A stretch of 64,000 nucleotides of DNA. Source: Brevibacterium sp. UMB1308A (lineage in GTDB: Bacteria > Actinomycetota > Actinomycetes > Actinomycetales > Brevibacteriaceae). Position numbers and translations under genes: made by a program. The notes under the pieces are model-generated. The model was not told where the DNA came from. It was given only the letters and a program-made list of their open reading frames with translations, and searched no databases. The DNA lies in the NCBI RefSeq assembly GCF_030230605.1, contig NZ_JASPDO010000013.1, forward strand, positions 6,531 to 70,530. Reading direction: 5' to 3'. How positions within the stretch are numbered: position 1 is the first letter of the stretch; each line of letters begins with the position of its first letter. This document shows positions 9,287 through 18,588 of this stretch, piece after piece.

Positions 9287-10288
9287 ATGACTGCTCACGA
9301 TCTTCCACGTTTAACGTCCCTTGCTCACGGTGGTGGGTGCGCCTGTAAAATCCCGCCGGGCGAACTCGAAGAAGCCGTGAAAGGCTTGGCTGGCCAAGAC
9401 TACGACTCGGTTGTCGTTGGCTTGGACGACGGTGACGACGCGGCCGCAGTGAGTATTGGCAACGACACGATTGTGCTCTCAACAGCCGACTTCTTCACCC
9501 CTGTCGTTGACGACGCGTTCGACTGGGGACGCATCACAGCGGCTAACGCACTGAGCGACATTTACGCGATGGGTGGCACCCCTGTGGTGGCCATCAATCT
9601 GGTGGGCTGGCCCCGTGAGGTCCTGCCGCCGTCTCTGCTCAAGGACGTGCTGGCCGGTGGCCTCGAAGTTGGTAAACAGGCAGGGGTTCCCGTGATCGGT
9701 GGGCACTCGGTGGACGACCCTGAACCCAAATACGGCATGGCGGTGACCGGTACCGTGACCCCTGACGCGCTCATGCGCAACGACGCTGCTAAGCCGGGCC
9801 TTCCCATTACGTTGACCAAGCCACTGGGCGTGGGAATCCTCAACAACCGCCACAAGGCAACCGGCGACGTGTTCCCTGAAGCCGTCGAATCCATGACCAC
9901 GCTCAACCGTGAAGCCGCGGTTGCCGCAACACAAGCCGGTATCACCGCAGCCACCGACGTCACCGGTTTTGGTCTGCTGGGTCACCTGTTCAAAATGTGC
10001 CGCGCATCCGGAGTAGGTGCCCGTATCGACATGTCCGCTGTACCCGTTTTGGACGCTGCCAGAACAAGTGTGAGCGAAGGGTTCATCCCCGGCGGCTCAC
10101 GCAGGAACTTGGACTGGGTGAAGTCGAACCTGGCTGAACAGTTTCAGGTAGGCGCAGGCGTCAGCGATGACGACGTGATCCTGTTGGCCGACGCTCAAAC
10201 CTCGGGTGGACTGTTGCTCGTAGGTGAGATTCCGGGCCACCCGATCATCGGCTACACCACGGACGAACCGGGAATCCAGATCAGCTAA
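9287..10288 (+). CDS. selD: Selenide, water dikinase SelD (Cys form)
   Basis: 333 residues. It makes selenophosphate from selenide and ATP, the selenium donor for SelA. The N-terminal HGGGCACKIPP carries the catalytic Cys (TGC codon, not a Sec UGA) and the partner Lys. DDAAAV-type metal-binding aspartates, ALSDIYAMGGTPVVA and TDVTGFGLLGH are the family blocks of the AIRS/SelD fold. ATG 9287 has no Shine-Dalgarno; TACGCT lies six bases upstream, suggesting a leaderless start. It is divergent from the selC-selA-selB unit. Confidence 0.96.
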   Translation: MTAHDLPRLTSLAHGGGCACKIPPGELEEAVKGLAGQDYDSVVVGLDDGDDAAAVSIGNDTIVLSTADFFTPVVDDAFDWGRITAANALSDIYAMGGTPVVAINLVGWPREVLPPSLLKDVLAGGLEVGKQAGVPVIGGHSVDDPEPKYGMAVTGTVTPDALMRNDAAKPGLPITLTKPLGVGILNNRHKATGDVFPEAVESMTTLNREAAVAATQAGITAATDVTGFGLLGHLFKMCRASGVGARIDMSAVPVLDAARTSVSEGFIPGGSRRNLDWVKSNLAEQFQVGAGVSDDDVILLADAQTSGGLLLVGEIPGHPIIGYTTDEPGIQIS

Positions 10289-10326
10289 GAATAGCCCCTG
10301 CCACATATCTGGTGAAGTCCCTTGTG

Positions 10327-10415
10327 TATGATGGCCTCATGCTCAAGTGATCTTCGTTCCGCTCCCGCGACCGAGGCTGTGCCCGGCGGGAGATCGCGCG
10401 ACCACGAGGATCTTT
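10327..10415 (+). promoter_or_regulatory. Promoter, MLK mini-ORF and sequestering hairpins upstream of the ABC-F gene
   Basis: TATGAT (10327-10332) lies six bases before ATG CTC AAG TGA (10339-10350), a leaderless three-residue open frame. Directly after its stop, GATCTTCG (10349-10356) can pair with CGAGGATC (10405-10412), which contains the Shine-Dalgarno of the ABC-F gene. Inside this, CTCCCGC (10362-10368) pairs with GCGGGAG (10386-10392). The layout matches leader-peptide attenuators that switch on antibiotic-resistance ABC-F genes when a ribosome stalls. Elements seen; mechanism inferred. Confidence 0.55.
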
Positions 10416-12122
10416 ATGTCTACCACCAGCGCACCTGCGTCATCCCCTGCTCACCTTCGAGTTGAGGGGATCTCTAAATCATTTGGCGACCGTCGTGTCC
10501 TGACTGATATCTCTTTCTCCGTTCCTGCTGACAGCCGTGTGGGATTGATCGGGGAGAACGGCTCTGGCAAGAGCACGTTATTGCGGATCATTGCTGGACA
10601 CACTCAACCAGACACCGGAATTGTCCGCGTGTCTCGGCCAGGGGGATTGGCTACGGTTGGCCTATTACACCAGCGTCCGCCTTTTGACATGGACGATTCT
10701 GTCGCTAACGCTCTCGAGTCTGCCGTAGCCCATGCCCGGCGAGCTGCAGAAGCAGTTGAACAGGCTTCACAAGCGCTGGCTGAGGATCCACATACGCCAG
10801 GTGCTGCCGAACACCTTGCCACAACCTTGGACACTGCTCAACGATTGGGAGCCTGGGAAGTAGATGCCCGGATCAGCACAACGCTGGCAGGGTTCGGGCT
10901 CGCTCACCTCGACCGTGAGTTTCCTACTGGATCCTTGTCAGGTGGCGAGCGTGCCCGCCTGTCCCTGGTGTGGCTGTTGCTTTCTCGACCGGACGTACTT
11001 TTGCTGGACGAACCCACGAACCATCTGGACGACGCAGCTTCCGAGCACTTGTGCCAAATGTTGGCCGAGTGGTCTGGACCTGTGTTGATAGCAAGTCACG
11101 ATCGCGCGTTCCTCGATGAGTCTGTCACCGGCTTGGTTGACCTTGACCCCCGCCCAGTACCTCATAAGGCACAAGACATCTCGGCCGGTCCAGCTTCAGG
11201 CGTGGGCGTCACTCGCTACACGGGCACCTACACCGACTATCTAGATGAACGTCGACAAGTCCGAAACCGATGGGAGCTCCAATACGAAGAAGAACAAGCA
11301 GAGCTCAAACGGTTAAGCGCCGCGTTGCGTAACAGTCGGACGGTCGGCCATCCGGGCCGCGAACCTCGTAGTGAGATTCGAATGGCCAAAAAGTTCTACG
11401 CTGACCGGAACGCTAAAGTTGTCTCGCGCCGCGTGAACGACGCTCGTGCACGGTTAGAGGAGCTTCAACAACGACAAATTCGGCGTCCACCTCGAGAGCT
11501 AGAGTTCCAAGGTCTGACCGCCGCTAGTAAACCTGAACCGGCTAAAACTGGTACCGTTCTCAGCGCCGCGAAGGTCAGCGTTGAGAACCGGCTTGCTTCG
11601 GTATCCCTGACTGTTGATCCGTCCACAAAACTGCTGGTCACTGGTGCAAACGGGGTGGGAAAGTCCACTTTGCTTTACGTGCTTGCTGGCGATTTATCTC
11701 CGTCCCGAGGTGTCCTGACTCGTCGTAGTGGTGTGCGCGTAGGCATGTTGGCGCAGGAGACCACTCTTCTCGATCCTCACTGCCGGGGGTCAGGTCGCAC
11801 GGTAGCGCAGGCGTACGCAGACATGGTGGGAGTTGCACGGGCGGCGCAGGTTCCTCTGTCGACGTTTGGGCTAATCGCGCCCTGGGACCAAAATCGTCCC
11901 GTCGAAGCTTTAAGCGTGGGACAACAACGTCGCCTGGCCCTGGCAAGCCTGCTGGCCGATCCGCCAGACGTGCTATTGCTGGACGAACCCACGAACCACC
12001 TCTCATTGGCGCTTGTCACTGAACTCGAGGCAGCCATTCCGGGGTACCCAGGTGCGGTCGTGGTCGCTTCACACGACAGGTGGCTACGGCGCAACTGGAG
12101 TGGTGACGTTTTAGAGTTATGA
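10416..12122 (+). CDS. ABC-F family ATPase, probable ribosomal protection protein
   Basis: 568 residues with two ABC domains and no membrane segments. Domain 1 has GENGSGKSTL, LSGGERARLSL and LLLDEPTNHLDD. Domain 2 has GANGVGKSTL, LSVGQQRRLAL and LLLDEPTNHLS. A charged linker of about 80 residues (EEEQAELKRLSAALRN and following) lies between them, as in ARE ABC-F proteins that expel macrolides, lincosamides or similar drugs from the ribosome. ATG 10416 follows GAGGA; an upstream in-frame start would overlap the leader hairpins. The resistance range cannot be read. It sits alone between selD and the fdh operon and looks inserted into the selenium block. Confidence 0.88.
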   Translation: MSTTSAPASSPAHLRVEGISKSFGDRRVLTDISFSVPADSRVGLIGENGSGKSTLLRIIAGHTQPDTGIVRVSRPGGLATVGLLHQRPPFDMDDSVANALESAVAHARRAAEAVEQASQALAEDPHTPGAAEHLATTLDTAQRLGAWEVDARISTTLAGFGLAHLDREFPTGSLSGGERARLSLVWLLLSRPDVLLLDEPTNHLDDAASEHLCQMLAEWSGPVLIASHDRAFLDESVTGLVDLDPRPVPHKAQDISAGPASGVGVTRYTGTYTDYLDERRQVRNRWELQYEEEQAELKRLSAALRNSRTVGHPGREPRSEIRMAKKFYADRNAKVVSRRVNDARARLEELQQRQIRRPPRELEFQGLTAASKPEPAKTGTVLSAAKVSVENRLASVSLTVDPSTKLLVTGANGVGKSTLLYVLAGDLSPSRGVLTRRSGVRVGMLAQETTLLDPHCRGSGRTVAQAYADMVGVARAAQVPLSTFGLIAPWDQNRPVEALSVGQQRRLALASLLADPPDVLLLDEPTNHLSLALVTELEAAIPGYPGAVVVASHDRWLRRNWSGDVLEL

Positions 12123-12160
12123 CCGCGGGCCGACTCAGTCTTTACACTCAGGTAGTCACC

Positions 12161-13255
12161 TCACGTGACAATTGAGTCGTGCGTGATACCCGCCTCTTGA
12201 CGCGCCCGTAAACGGGCCTTCTGCGGTTCCACCACGTACTTGGGGTCCTGTGTGGACGCGTGCCCCGCGTCCATGACCCCAAACCTGGTCAGCGCCGAAC
12301 CTGCCACCAGGCACGCGCCCGACACAATCGCACCCACCCGGTTGCGCCCCACCAGGGCAGTGCCCACACCGCCGGCGATCACGCACGCCTCGGACAGGTG
12401 CATGAGCTTGCCCGCGTGCCCAATCTTAAGCGGTTCGGCCTCCAACGGGTGCATGTCCTTCTTGGTCCACGTCAGCGCAATCAGGTCACCGGCCACACCC
12501 ATGAGCGCTAAGAGTCGCGCTGGCCCCGCCTGCGCGGGGGAAGTGGTGACCATGGCCGCACCTCCGGCTGCCAAAGACGCCGAGGAGGCAAACACAAACG
12601 GCAACCCTCGCCTGGCCGCGTTCCAGGTTGGAACTGCTGTGTTGGACAAGAGAGCGGCCGTGTACACGGCAAGTGGCGCACCCAAAGCAGACGCGAGGAA
12701 CCCCGCCGGGGTTTCCACGGCGAACAGGGTTTTCTTACCAGCCTTGACCAACGCAGTATCTTCGCCGGGGATGTGACCTTCCAACATGCGCACGACCTCG
12801 GCCGCAGCAGCTACCCCCGCACCGGTAGAAAAACCACCCAAAATCCACGACCCCAAACTCATAGGGGACGTGACCTTCACGGTGCGCATCATGTTAAGAA
12901 AACGTTCGGGACGCCCCAGGTCAGCAATCAGCGCCACCGCACCGGCACTAATCGTGCCTAAGGCTGTGAGCCTGGCGTTACGACGAAGCTCGTGCAACCC
13001 CGTCAAGTGAGCGCCAGCCGCCAGCAGAGCGGAACCACCGGCAATCCCACCTAACACCAGGTATGCGCCAATCTCATGCTTCCACGGCGGAGCTTTCACA
13101 ATCGGGCGACCGTAATACGACTCGAACTGCGCCTCATCCACCATGAGGTCTTCGCCACCACGACCACGTTTCTTACGGTTGCCACCTTGCCCAAAAAACT
13201 TACGGAAACGCTTTGCGCGTTTTGGGGGCCGGTAACTGTCGAACTCTTGCGTCAC
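12161..13255 (-). CDS. nrfD: NrfD-type membrane subunit of formate dehydrogenase
   Basis: 364 residues: a basic N-terminal tail (residues 1-60, rich in Lys/Arg), then about eight hydrophobic helices beginning KHEIGAYLVLGGIAGGSALLAAGAHL. RNARLTALGTISAGAVALIADLGRPERFLNM is the NrfD/PsrC signature region. The subunit passes electrons from the Fe-S subunit to menaquinone. The GTG start overlaps the fdhB stop by four bases (GTGA), so translation is coupled. It is the last gene of the fdhA-fdhB-nrfD operon. Confidence 0.88.
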   Translation of the reverse strand: MTQEFDSYRPPKRAKRFRKFFGQGGNRKKRGRGGEDLMVDEAQFESYYGRPIVKAPPWKHEIGAYLVLGGIAGGSALLAAGAHLTGLHELRRNARLTALGTISAGAVALIADLGRPERFLNMMRTVKVTSPMSLGSWILGGFSTGAGVAAAAEVVRMLEGHIPGEDTALVKAGKKTLFAVETPAGFLASALGAPLAVYTAALLSNTAVPTWNAARRGLPFVFASSASLAAGGAAMVTTSPAQAGPARLLALMGVAGDLIALTWTKKDMHPLEAEPLKIGHAGKLMHLSEACVIAGGVGTALVGRNRVGAIVSGACLVAGSALTRFGVMDAGHASTQDPKYVVEPQKARLRARQEAGITHDSIVT

Positions 13256-14334
13256 TTGCGACCTCCCAAAAACGCGACCGTAGCAGCTGCGAGCATACCC
13301 AGTGCAGCCACTCCTGCGCGCTTGTACATACTGGGCAGATCCGCCGTGGGCACCCGCGGGTCAGGCGGTAAGCCGTACACCTCGGGCTCATCCAAAAGCA
13401 GGAACACCGAACCCGTTCCGCCCACACCGTCATTGGGGTTGGCGCCGTACAGCCGTGCCTCGGTCATTCCGGACTCACGCAACTCAGCCACGCGTTCTTG
13501 CGCTGTTTCGACCATCGAGTCGTGGTCACCGAACTTAATTGACGTGGTGGGGCACGTCTGCGCGCACGCAGGAGTCTGACCCTCCACCAGTCGGTCGTAA
13601 CAGAGCGTGCACTTGTTGGCCGTGCCCGAGTTGGGTACTTCTTGGTCCAACGGCTCACGGTCCGGGTTCGTATTCACCGTGCCATCGTCACGACGCTCAA
13701 TCACCCCGAACGGGCACCCAGCAACACACGTTCCACAGCCGTTGCACACATCGTTTTGCACCACAACAGTGCCAAACTCCGTGCGGAAAAGCGCACCCGT
13801 GGGGCACACATCCAAACATCCGGCGTGTGTGCAGTGCTTGCACACATCCGAACTCATCAACCAGCGGAACTCGGGGGTATCCGGCTGCGCGTCTGCGCCG
13901 GTGGGGGCACCCGCGCCAGCCGCGTCACCTTGGCCAGCCAGCCCGCCCAAAATATCGACGTTCGACAGATCCTCTGACGGGGCAGGCAAAGTGGCCCGCG
14001 CCTCGGGGGAGCTGTTAGCCGGGCGTACCTGCGGCATACCCAAGCTCACCAGTTTGCGGCCCGACTCCCGTGCGCTCGCAATATCGTCCTTGCCCTGCTC
14101 AACGAATTTCACGTGACGCCACGTGTTCGCGCCTAGACCACCGGTGTTGTCAAAGGACGAACCCAGCATTTCCAGGGAGCCGTCCTGCGGGTTCCGGTTC
14201 CACTCCTTGCACGCAACTTCGCACGCTTTACACCCAATGCAAATGGAGGAGTCGGTGAAAAAGCCCTTGCGTTCGTGGGCGGTGTGCCAGTTGGCATCAG
14301 CAATCGGGTCGGTCGCTCCGGCTAGCTGGCCCAT
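13252..14334 (-). CDS. fdhB: Formate dehydrogenase iron-sulfur subunit
   Basis: 360 residues with four cysteine clusters of the DMSO-reductase beta family: ICIGCKACEVACKEWN (Cys 32-42), VCKHCTHAGCLDVCPTGAL, VCNGCGTCVAGCPFG and NKCTLCYDRLVEGQTPACAQTCP, enough for four [4Fe-4S] clusters. It wires FdhA to the membrane subunit. A Gly/Ala/Pro-rich insertion lies between clusters 1 and 2 (about residues 110-150). There may be one C-terminal hydrophobic helix (AGVAALGMLAAATVAFLGG) anchoring it. It shares a TAATG junction with fdhA. Confidence 0.93.
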   Translation of the reverse strand: MGQLAGATDPIADANWHTAHERKGFFTDSSICIGCKACEVACKEWNRNPQDGSLEMLGSSFDNTGGLGANTWRHVKFVEQGKDDIASARESGRKLVSLGMPQVRPANSSPEARATLPAPSEDLSNVDILGGLAGQGDAAGAGAPTGADAQPDTPEFRWLMSSDVCKHCTHAGCLDVCPTGALFRTEFGTVVVQNDVCNGCGTCVAGCPFGVIERRDDGTVNTNPDREPLDQEVPNSGTANKCTLCYDRLVEGQTPACAQTCPTTSIKFGDHDSMVETAQERVAELRESGMTEARLYGANPNDGVGGTGSVFLLLDEPEVYGLPPDPRVPTADLPSMYKRAGVAALGMLAAATVAFLGGRK

Positions 14335-17300
14335 TACTTGTCACCTCGTTTAAATCGCGCACGCTTATCATCCCACTTTGCAGCACCCGGGCCGTCCGCG
14401 CCACCAGCGCCACCAGGGCCGGCAGCATCCGCATCCCGCGTCGCCGCAGCACCTTCGACCGGAGCGGGTCCTTCGCCCGGTGGAGGAACTGCACCTTCCT
14501 GCGCTGGGAGGTCGTGCCCGGTATCCAAGGTGACTCCCGCCTCGGCCCGGTACTTATCAACCAAATCCCGCAACGCTTCACCCCGTGGCCTGCGCCCGGG
14601 CTTGATCGCAACCGCGATCGACTTGGATTCCTGAATCTGCGCGTTGGGGTCCATGGTGACACCAATGAGGTCGTTCGCCGAATCCCCAGACACCACGGCG
14701 TGCGAACCCTGCGCCCAGTGGTACGGCAAACCAATCTGGTGAACCGTGCGCCCGTTGATGTCCAGAGGCGTGAACCGTTCACTGACCATTACGCGGGCCT
14801 CAATCGCTGAACGCGGCGTGATCAACGTGGCCCATTCCCCGTGCGTCAAACCTTCAAGCTCAGCCAGTTCAGGGGACACTTCACAGAACATTTCCGGCTG
14901 GAGTTCTGCCAAGTACGGCAACCAGCGGCTCATTCCACCTGCCGTGTGGTGTTCCGTGAGGCGGTACGTGGTGAACACGTGCGGGTACACGTCCTTGCCC
15001 GCTTCGCCACTGCCCGGCGAGTACAGGTTGATGTCGTCGGCAATCGTCATGCGCGCTGGACTGTTCTGCGGGTCGTACAGTGGGTTCGGAATCGCCGACT
15101 CCGGTGGTTCGTAGTGCGTGGGCATAGGCCCGTCGACCACACCGGTGGGCGCGAACAGCCATCCCTTACCGTCAGCTTGCATGACGAACGGGTCATCACC
15201 TGCAAGAGCGGCCGGTCCCACGGCGTCTTCCGGCGGTTCGTAGTCGGGAGCGCGGTCGGCTGGGAAGTCCGGAATGTCGTGACCCGTCCAGCGTTGCTGT
15301 TCTTGGTCCCACCACACGTACTTCTTGCGTTCCGACCACGGCTTTCCTTGCGGGTCAGCGGATGCGCGGTTGTAGAGCATGCGCCTGTTGGCCGGCCATG
15401 CCCAGCCCCATTCGCGGGCTGCGATGTCTTGTTCCTGCCCGGGTTTGCGGTTGGCGGCGTGGTTGATTCCGTCGGCAAACACGCCGGTGTAGATCCAGCA
15501 ACCGCCCGAGGTGGTTCCGTCCGCCCGCATTTCATTGAAGCTGGCGAGTGGCTCACCTTTGTTGGGGCCGTCGAGGTGGAAACCGTTGATTTCGGCAAGG
15601 ACCGCTGACGCGTCGGGCTCGCCGTGCTCATCGACCGGGTAGTCCCACGTGAGGTCCAAGAGCGGACGGTCACGCGGGTCCGTGGAGTCGGCGAGCTTTG
15701 CACGGATCCGGTTTCCGAGGTCGTAAAGGAACTCCAAGTCCGAGGTGGCATCCCCGGGCGGAGTGATGGCCTGGTGGCGCCACTGCACGAGGCGCTGCGT
15801 CTGTGTGAACGTTCCGGCCTTTTCCGTGTGGTTGGCCGCCGGCATGAAGAAGACTTCCGTACCGATGTCTTCTGTGCGCAGTTCGCCCGTTTCGATTTCG
15901 GGCCCTTCTTTCCACCAGGTCGCCGATTCGATCATGTTGAAGTCGCGCACAACCAGCCACTTGAGGTGCGACATGGCCATACGCTGCATGCGACCGTTCG
16001 CAGACCCCACCGCCGGGTTCTGCCCCAGCAAGAAGTATCCGTCAACCTTGTCCTCAAGCATCAACATGCACGACTGGTACGTGCCGTGCGGTCCGTTAAT
16101 ACGGGGGAGGTAGTCGTACGCGAAGTCGTTTTCTGGTGTGGCCTTGTCACCCCACCACGACTTGAGCAGGCTCACCGCGTACGCATCGCCGTTGGCCCAG
16201 AAGCCCTTCTTCTTTTTGTCACCCACGGCGCCGAGGTATTGGTCCAGGGTGTCGTGCGTTCCGGCTTTGGGCATGGGCAGGTAACCGGGAAGCAGGTGGA
16301 ACAGGGTCGGGATGTCCGACGCACCTTGAATCGTGGCGTGCCCGCGCAACGCCATGATTCCACCGCCGGGGCGTCCCATGTTTCCAAGCAGAAGCTGGAG
16401 GATCGCCGCCGTGCGGATGAACTGCGTTCCCATGGAGTGCTGCGTCCAACCCACTGCGTAGGCAAAGCACGTGGTGCGCTCCCGACCCGAGTTCTGCGTA
16501 ATGGAGCGTGCCACGTATTCAAAGTCTTCGCGCTTAATGCCACACATCTGTTCCACCAGCTCAGGCGTGTAACGCGAGTAGTGGCGCTTAAGGATTTGGA
16601 AAACAGTCCTGGGGTGCTCATATGTGGGGTCGGTGGCCGGGCGACCTGTTTCAGGGTCGATTTCGTACGCCCAACTGGACTGGTCGTAAGTCTTGGAGTC
16701 CTTGTCGAACCCAGAGAACAGACCGTCGAGGTCCTCCGTGTCGCGGTAGTCCTCGTTGATAATCGTGGAGGCGTTGGTGTAGGCCTGCACGTACTCAGCA
16801 AAGTACGCGTCGTTTTCAATAACCCACCGGATCAGCGCTCCTAAGAACACAATGTCGGAACCCGCCCGGATAGGCACGTACTTGTCAGCAAGTGCCGAGG
16901 TGCGACTAAAGCGAGGGTCGATGTGAATGACGCGTGCTCCACGCCTTTTAGCTTCCGTCACCCATTGGAACCCAACGGGGTGAGCTTCAGCCATGTTAGA
17001 ACCTTGGATCACAATGCAATCGGCATTGGCCATGTCCTGGAGGTACTGGGTGGCGCCTCCTCGCCCAAATGAGGACCCCAAACTGGGGACCGTGGCGGAG
17101 TGTCAAATACGTGCCTGGTTTTCCATCTGAACAGCGCCGGCGGCGGTGAACAGTTTCTTAGCCAGGTAGTTTTCTTCGTTGTCGATCGTGGCTCCACCCA
17201 GGGACGCGATTCCCATGGTGCGGTTGAGCGGACGACCGTGTTCGTCAGTGTCTTGCCAGTGAGCGCGACGCGCTTCAATGAAACGTTCCGCGATCATGTC

Positions 17301-17669
17301 CATCGCGGTGTCTAAGCTGATCTTTTCCCAATCCGTGGAGTGGGGAGCACGGTACAGGACATCCGTGACACGCCCAGGCGCGTTCACCAACTGTTCTGAG
17401 GCCGCACCCTTAGGGCACAAGCGTCCACGTGAAATAGGGGAGTCCGGGTCACCTTCGATCTGTACAACCTTGTTGTCTTTCACGAAGATTCGCTGGCCAC
17501 ACCCCACCGCGCAGTAGGGGCACACCGACTGAACGACTTTGTCAGCGGTCACGGTGCGCGGTTCAGTGTTTTGGGTCTTCTTGCTGGTCACGGAGGGACC
17601 GCGACCAAATGCGTCACCAGTGGTGAGCTGCCGCACCACCGGCCACTGCAAGAAACTAAACCGACCCAT
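14334..17669 (-). CDS. fdhA: Formate dehydrogenase alpha subunit, selenocysteine-containing (in-frame UGA at 17105-17103)
   Basis: Read through the UGA, the frame gives 1111 residues with Sec at 189 in NQARI-U-HSATVPSLGSSFGRGGATQYLQDM, the classic active-site context of Sec formate dehydrogenases. The N-terminal CPYCAVGC...GRLCPKG (Cys 50, 53, 57, 85) binds a [4Fe-4S] cluster; the rest is the molybdopterin oxidoreductase fold with a C-terminal dinucleotide-binding domain ending in a Pro/Gly/Ala-rich tail. It oxidises formate to CO2. Gene callers would split it at the UGA into 188- and about 915-residue frames. No Tat signal is evident. The start has a leaderless TAGACT-N7-ATG. selA, selB, selC and selD are in the same region. 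Confidence 0.96.
17062..17098 (-). promoter_or_regulatory. Probable bacterial SECIS hairpin downstream of the fdhA UGA
   Basis: On the minus strand, starting about seven bases after the UGA, CCCC-AGTTT-GGGG forms an apical stem flanked by GG/CC with a U-U mismatch. An outer CGCC/GGCG pair closes it further out. Position and shape fit a SelB-binding SECIS within the coding sequence. Structure drawn by eye. Confidence 0.6.
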
Positions 17670-17682
17670 GCCTGGGAGTCTA
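17670..17682 (-). promoter_or_regulatory. Leaderless -10 element of fdhA
   Basis: On the minus strand TAGACT (17682-17677) is followed by seven bases and the fdhA ATG. No Shine-Dalgarno is present. Confidence 0.6.
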
Positions 17683-17694
17683 GCACCAGCGTGG

Positions 17695-18585
17695 CTACTG
17701 GATCAGGTTTTGTGCCTGGTCAATCTGGGTGATGAGACGACGTCTCAAGGCTTGAGCCTGCCGGGAAAACTCCTCTTGCCTGCGCATGTATTCGGCTTTC
17801 CCCTGCGCGGTTTCAATCGCGACGACCCCGTACCCCCACGCGCGCACATCGTAGGGTGAGGCTTCCATGTCGAGTGTGCGAATCGCACGCGCAAGGTCGA
17901 ACGTGTCCAGCACCGTCGCAGATTCCACAATCGGTTCCAGCTTCATCGCCCACTTATACAAGTCCATTCCGGCGTGCAGACACCCGGGTTGTTCGTTCGC
18001 GCGCATCCCTTGCCGTGTGGGTTGCAGCGTGTTCAGCGGACGTGCCGGGGGAGTGAAGAACCTGAACGCGTCGTAGTGGCTGCACTGGATGCGGTGGTTT
18101 TCGACCACGCGGTCCGTCTCTTCTTGGCTCAACCGCAGTGGCACTTGCGAGTGGCGGTGTTCCTGCGCCGTCTGCTTGTACACCATGGCCCATTCGTGCA
18201 ACCCAAAACACCCGAACGACGCCTCCCGGTCCACGGTCGCTTCCAACAGTTGTCGGATGAACACTGCCCCCTGCCCGCGGTCGGCTGCCCACGCGCCCAC
18301 GTCAACGTGAGCTACCGTGTGCCCGGCGTGCTGGCCACGGGTGTACCAGCGCCGGTTGAAGTAGGCCTCATCCGCCGAGGTCTCAACCACCACCGCTGTT
18401 CCCGCACCCGGGTGCCATGTGGCGAGCTTGCCGGGCTTGAACGGGTAGTACGTGAAAAGGAAGTCCTCAACCGGGTGTTTTTCGCCGCGGGATCGGCGTT
18501 CCAGGTGGGAAGCGGTGCGCTCATGAACGGCCTGTTCATGAGCGTCACGAAGTTCCCGCCATTCGCGGGGTGAAAGAATGTGCAC
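17695..18585 (-). CDS. Conserved actinobacterial protein, often annotated 3-methyladenine DNA glycosylase
   Basis: 296 residues. The N-terminal ERRSRGEKHPVEDFLFTYYPFKPGKLATWHPGAG is the hallmark block of a conserved actinobacterial family that databases commonly label 3-methyladenine DNA glycosylase; I see no helix-hairpin-helix or other glycosylase motif that proves it. HxxYDAFRFFTPPARPLN and QPGCLHAGMDLYKWAMKLEP are further conserved-looking blocks with His, Cys and Asp that could bind metal. GTG start. It begins three bases after the mdh stop, so it is cotranscribed with mdh. Function uncertain. Confidence 0.6.
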   Translation of the reverse strand: MHILSPREWRELRDAHEQAVHERTASHLERRSRGEKHPVEDFLFTYYPFKPGKLATWHPGAGTAVVVETSADEAYFNRRWYTRGQHAGHTVAHVDVGAWAADRGQGAVFIRQLLEATVDREASFGCFGLHEWAMVYKQTAQEHRHSQVPLRLSQEETDRVVENHRIQCSHYDAFRFFTPPARPLNTLQPTRQGMRANEQPGCLHAGMDLYKWAMKLEPIVESATVLDTFDLARAIRTLDMEASPYDVRAWGYGVVAIETAQGKAEYMRRQEEFSRQAQALRRRLITQIDQAQNLIQ

Positions 18586-18588
18586 GGT

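Noticed and set aside
9287..10288. Possible Sec residue in SelD
   Set aside because: The active-site motif GGCACK uses TGC and TGT codons; no in-frame UGA is present.
14841..16844. Long plus-strand frames opposite fdhA
   Set aside because: Arg/Val-rich composition typical of antisense shadows; fdhA motifs on the minus strand are unambiguous.
17103..17669. Possible frameshifted or truncated fdhA (188-residue frame ending before a separate long frame)
   Set aside because: Both parts are in the same frame and are separated only by a UGA in the diagnostic I-U-HSATV context, with sel genes nearby, so it is one Sec-containing gene.
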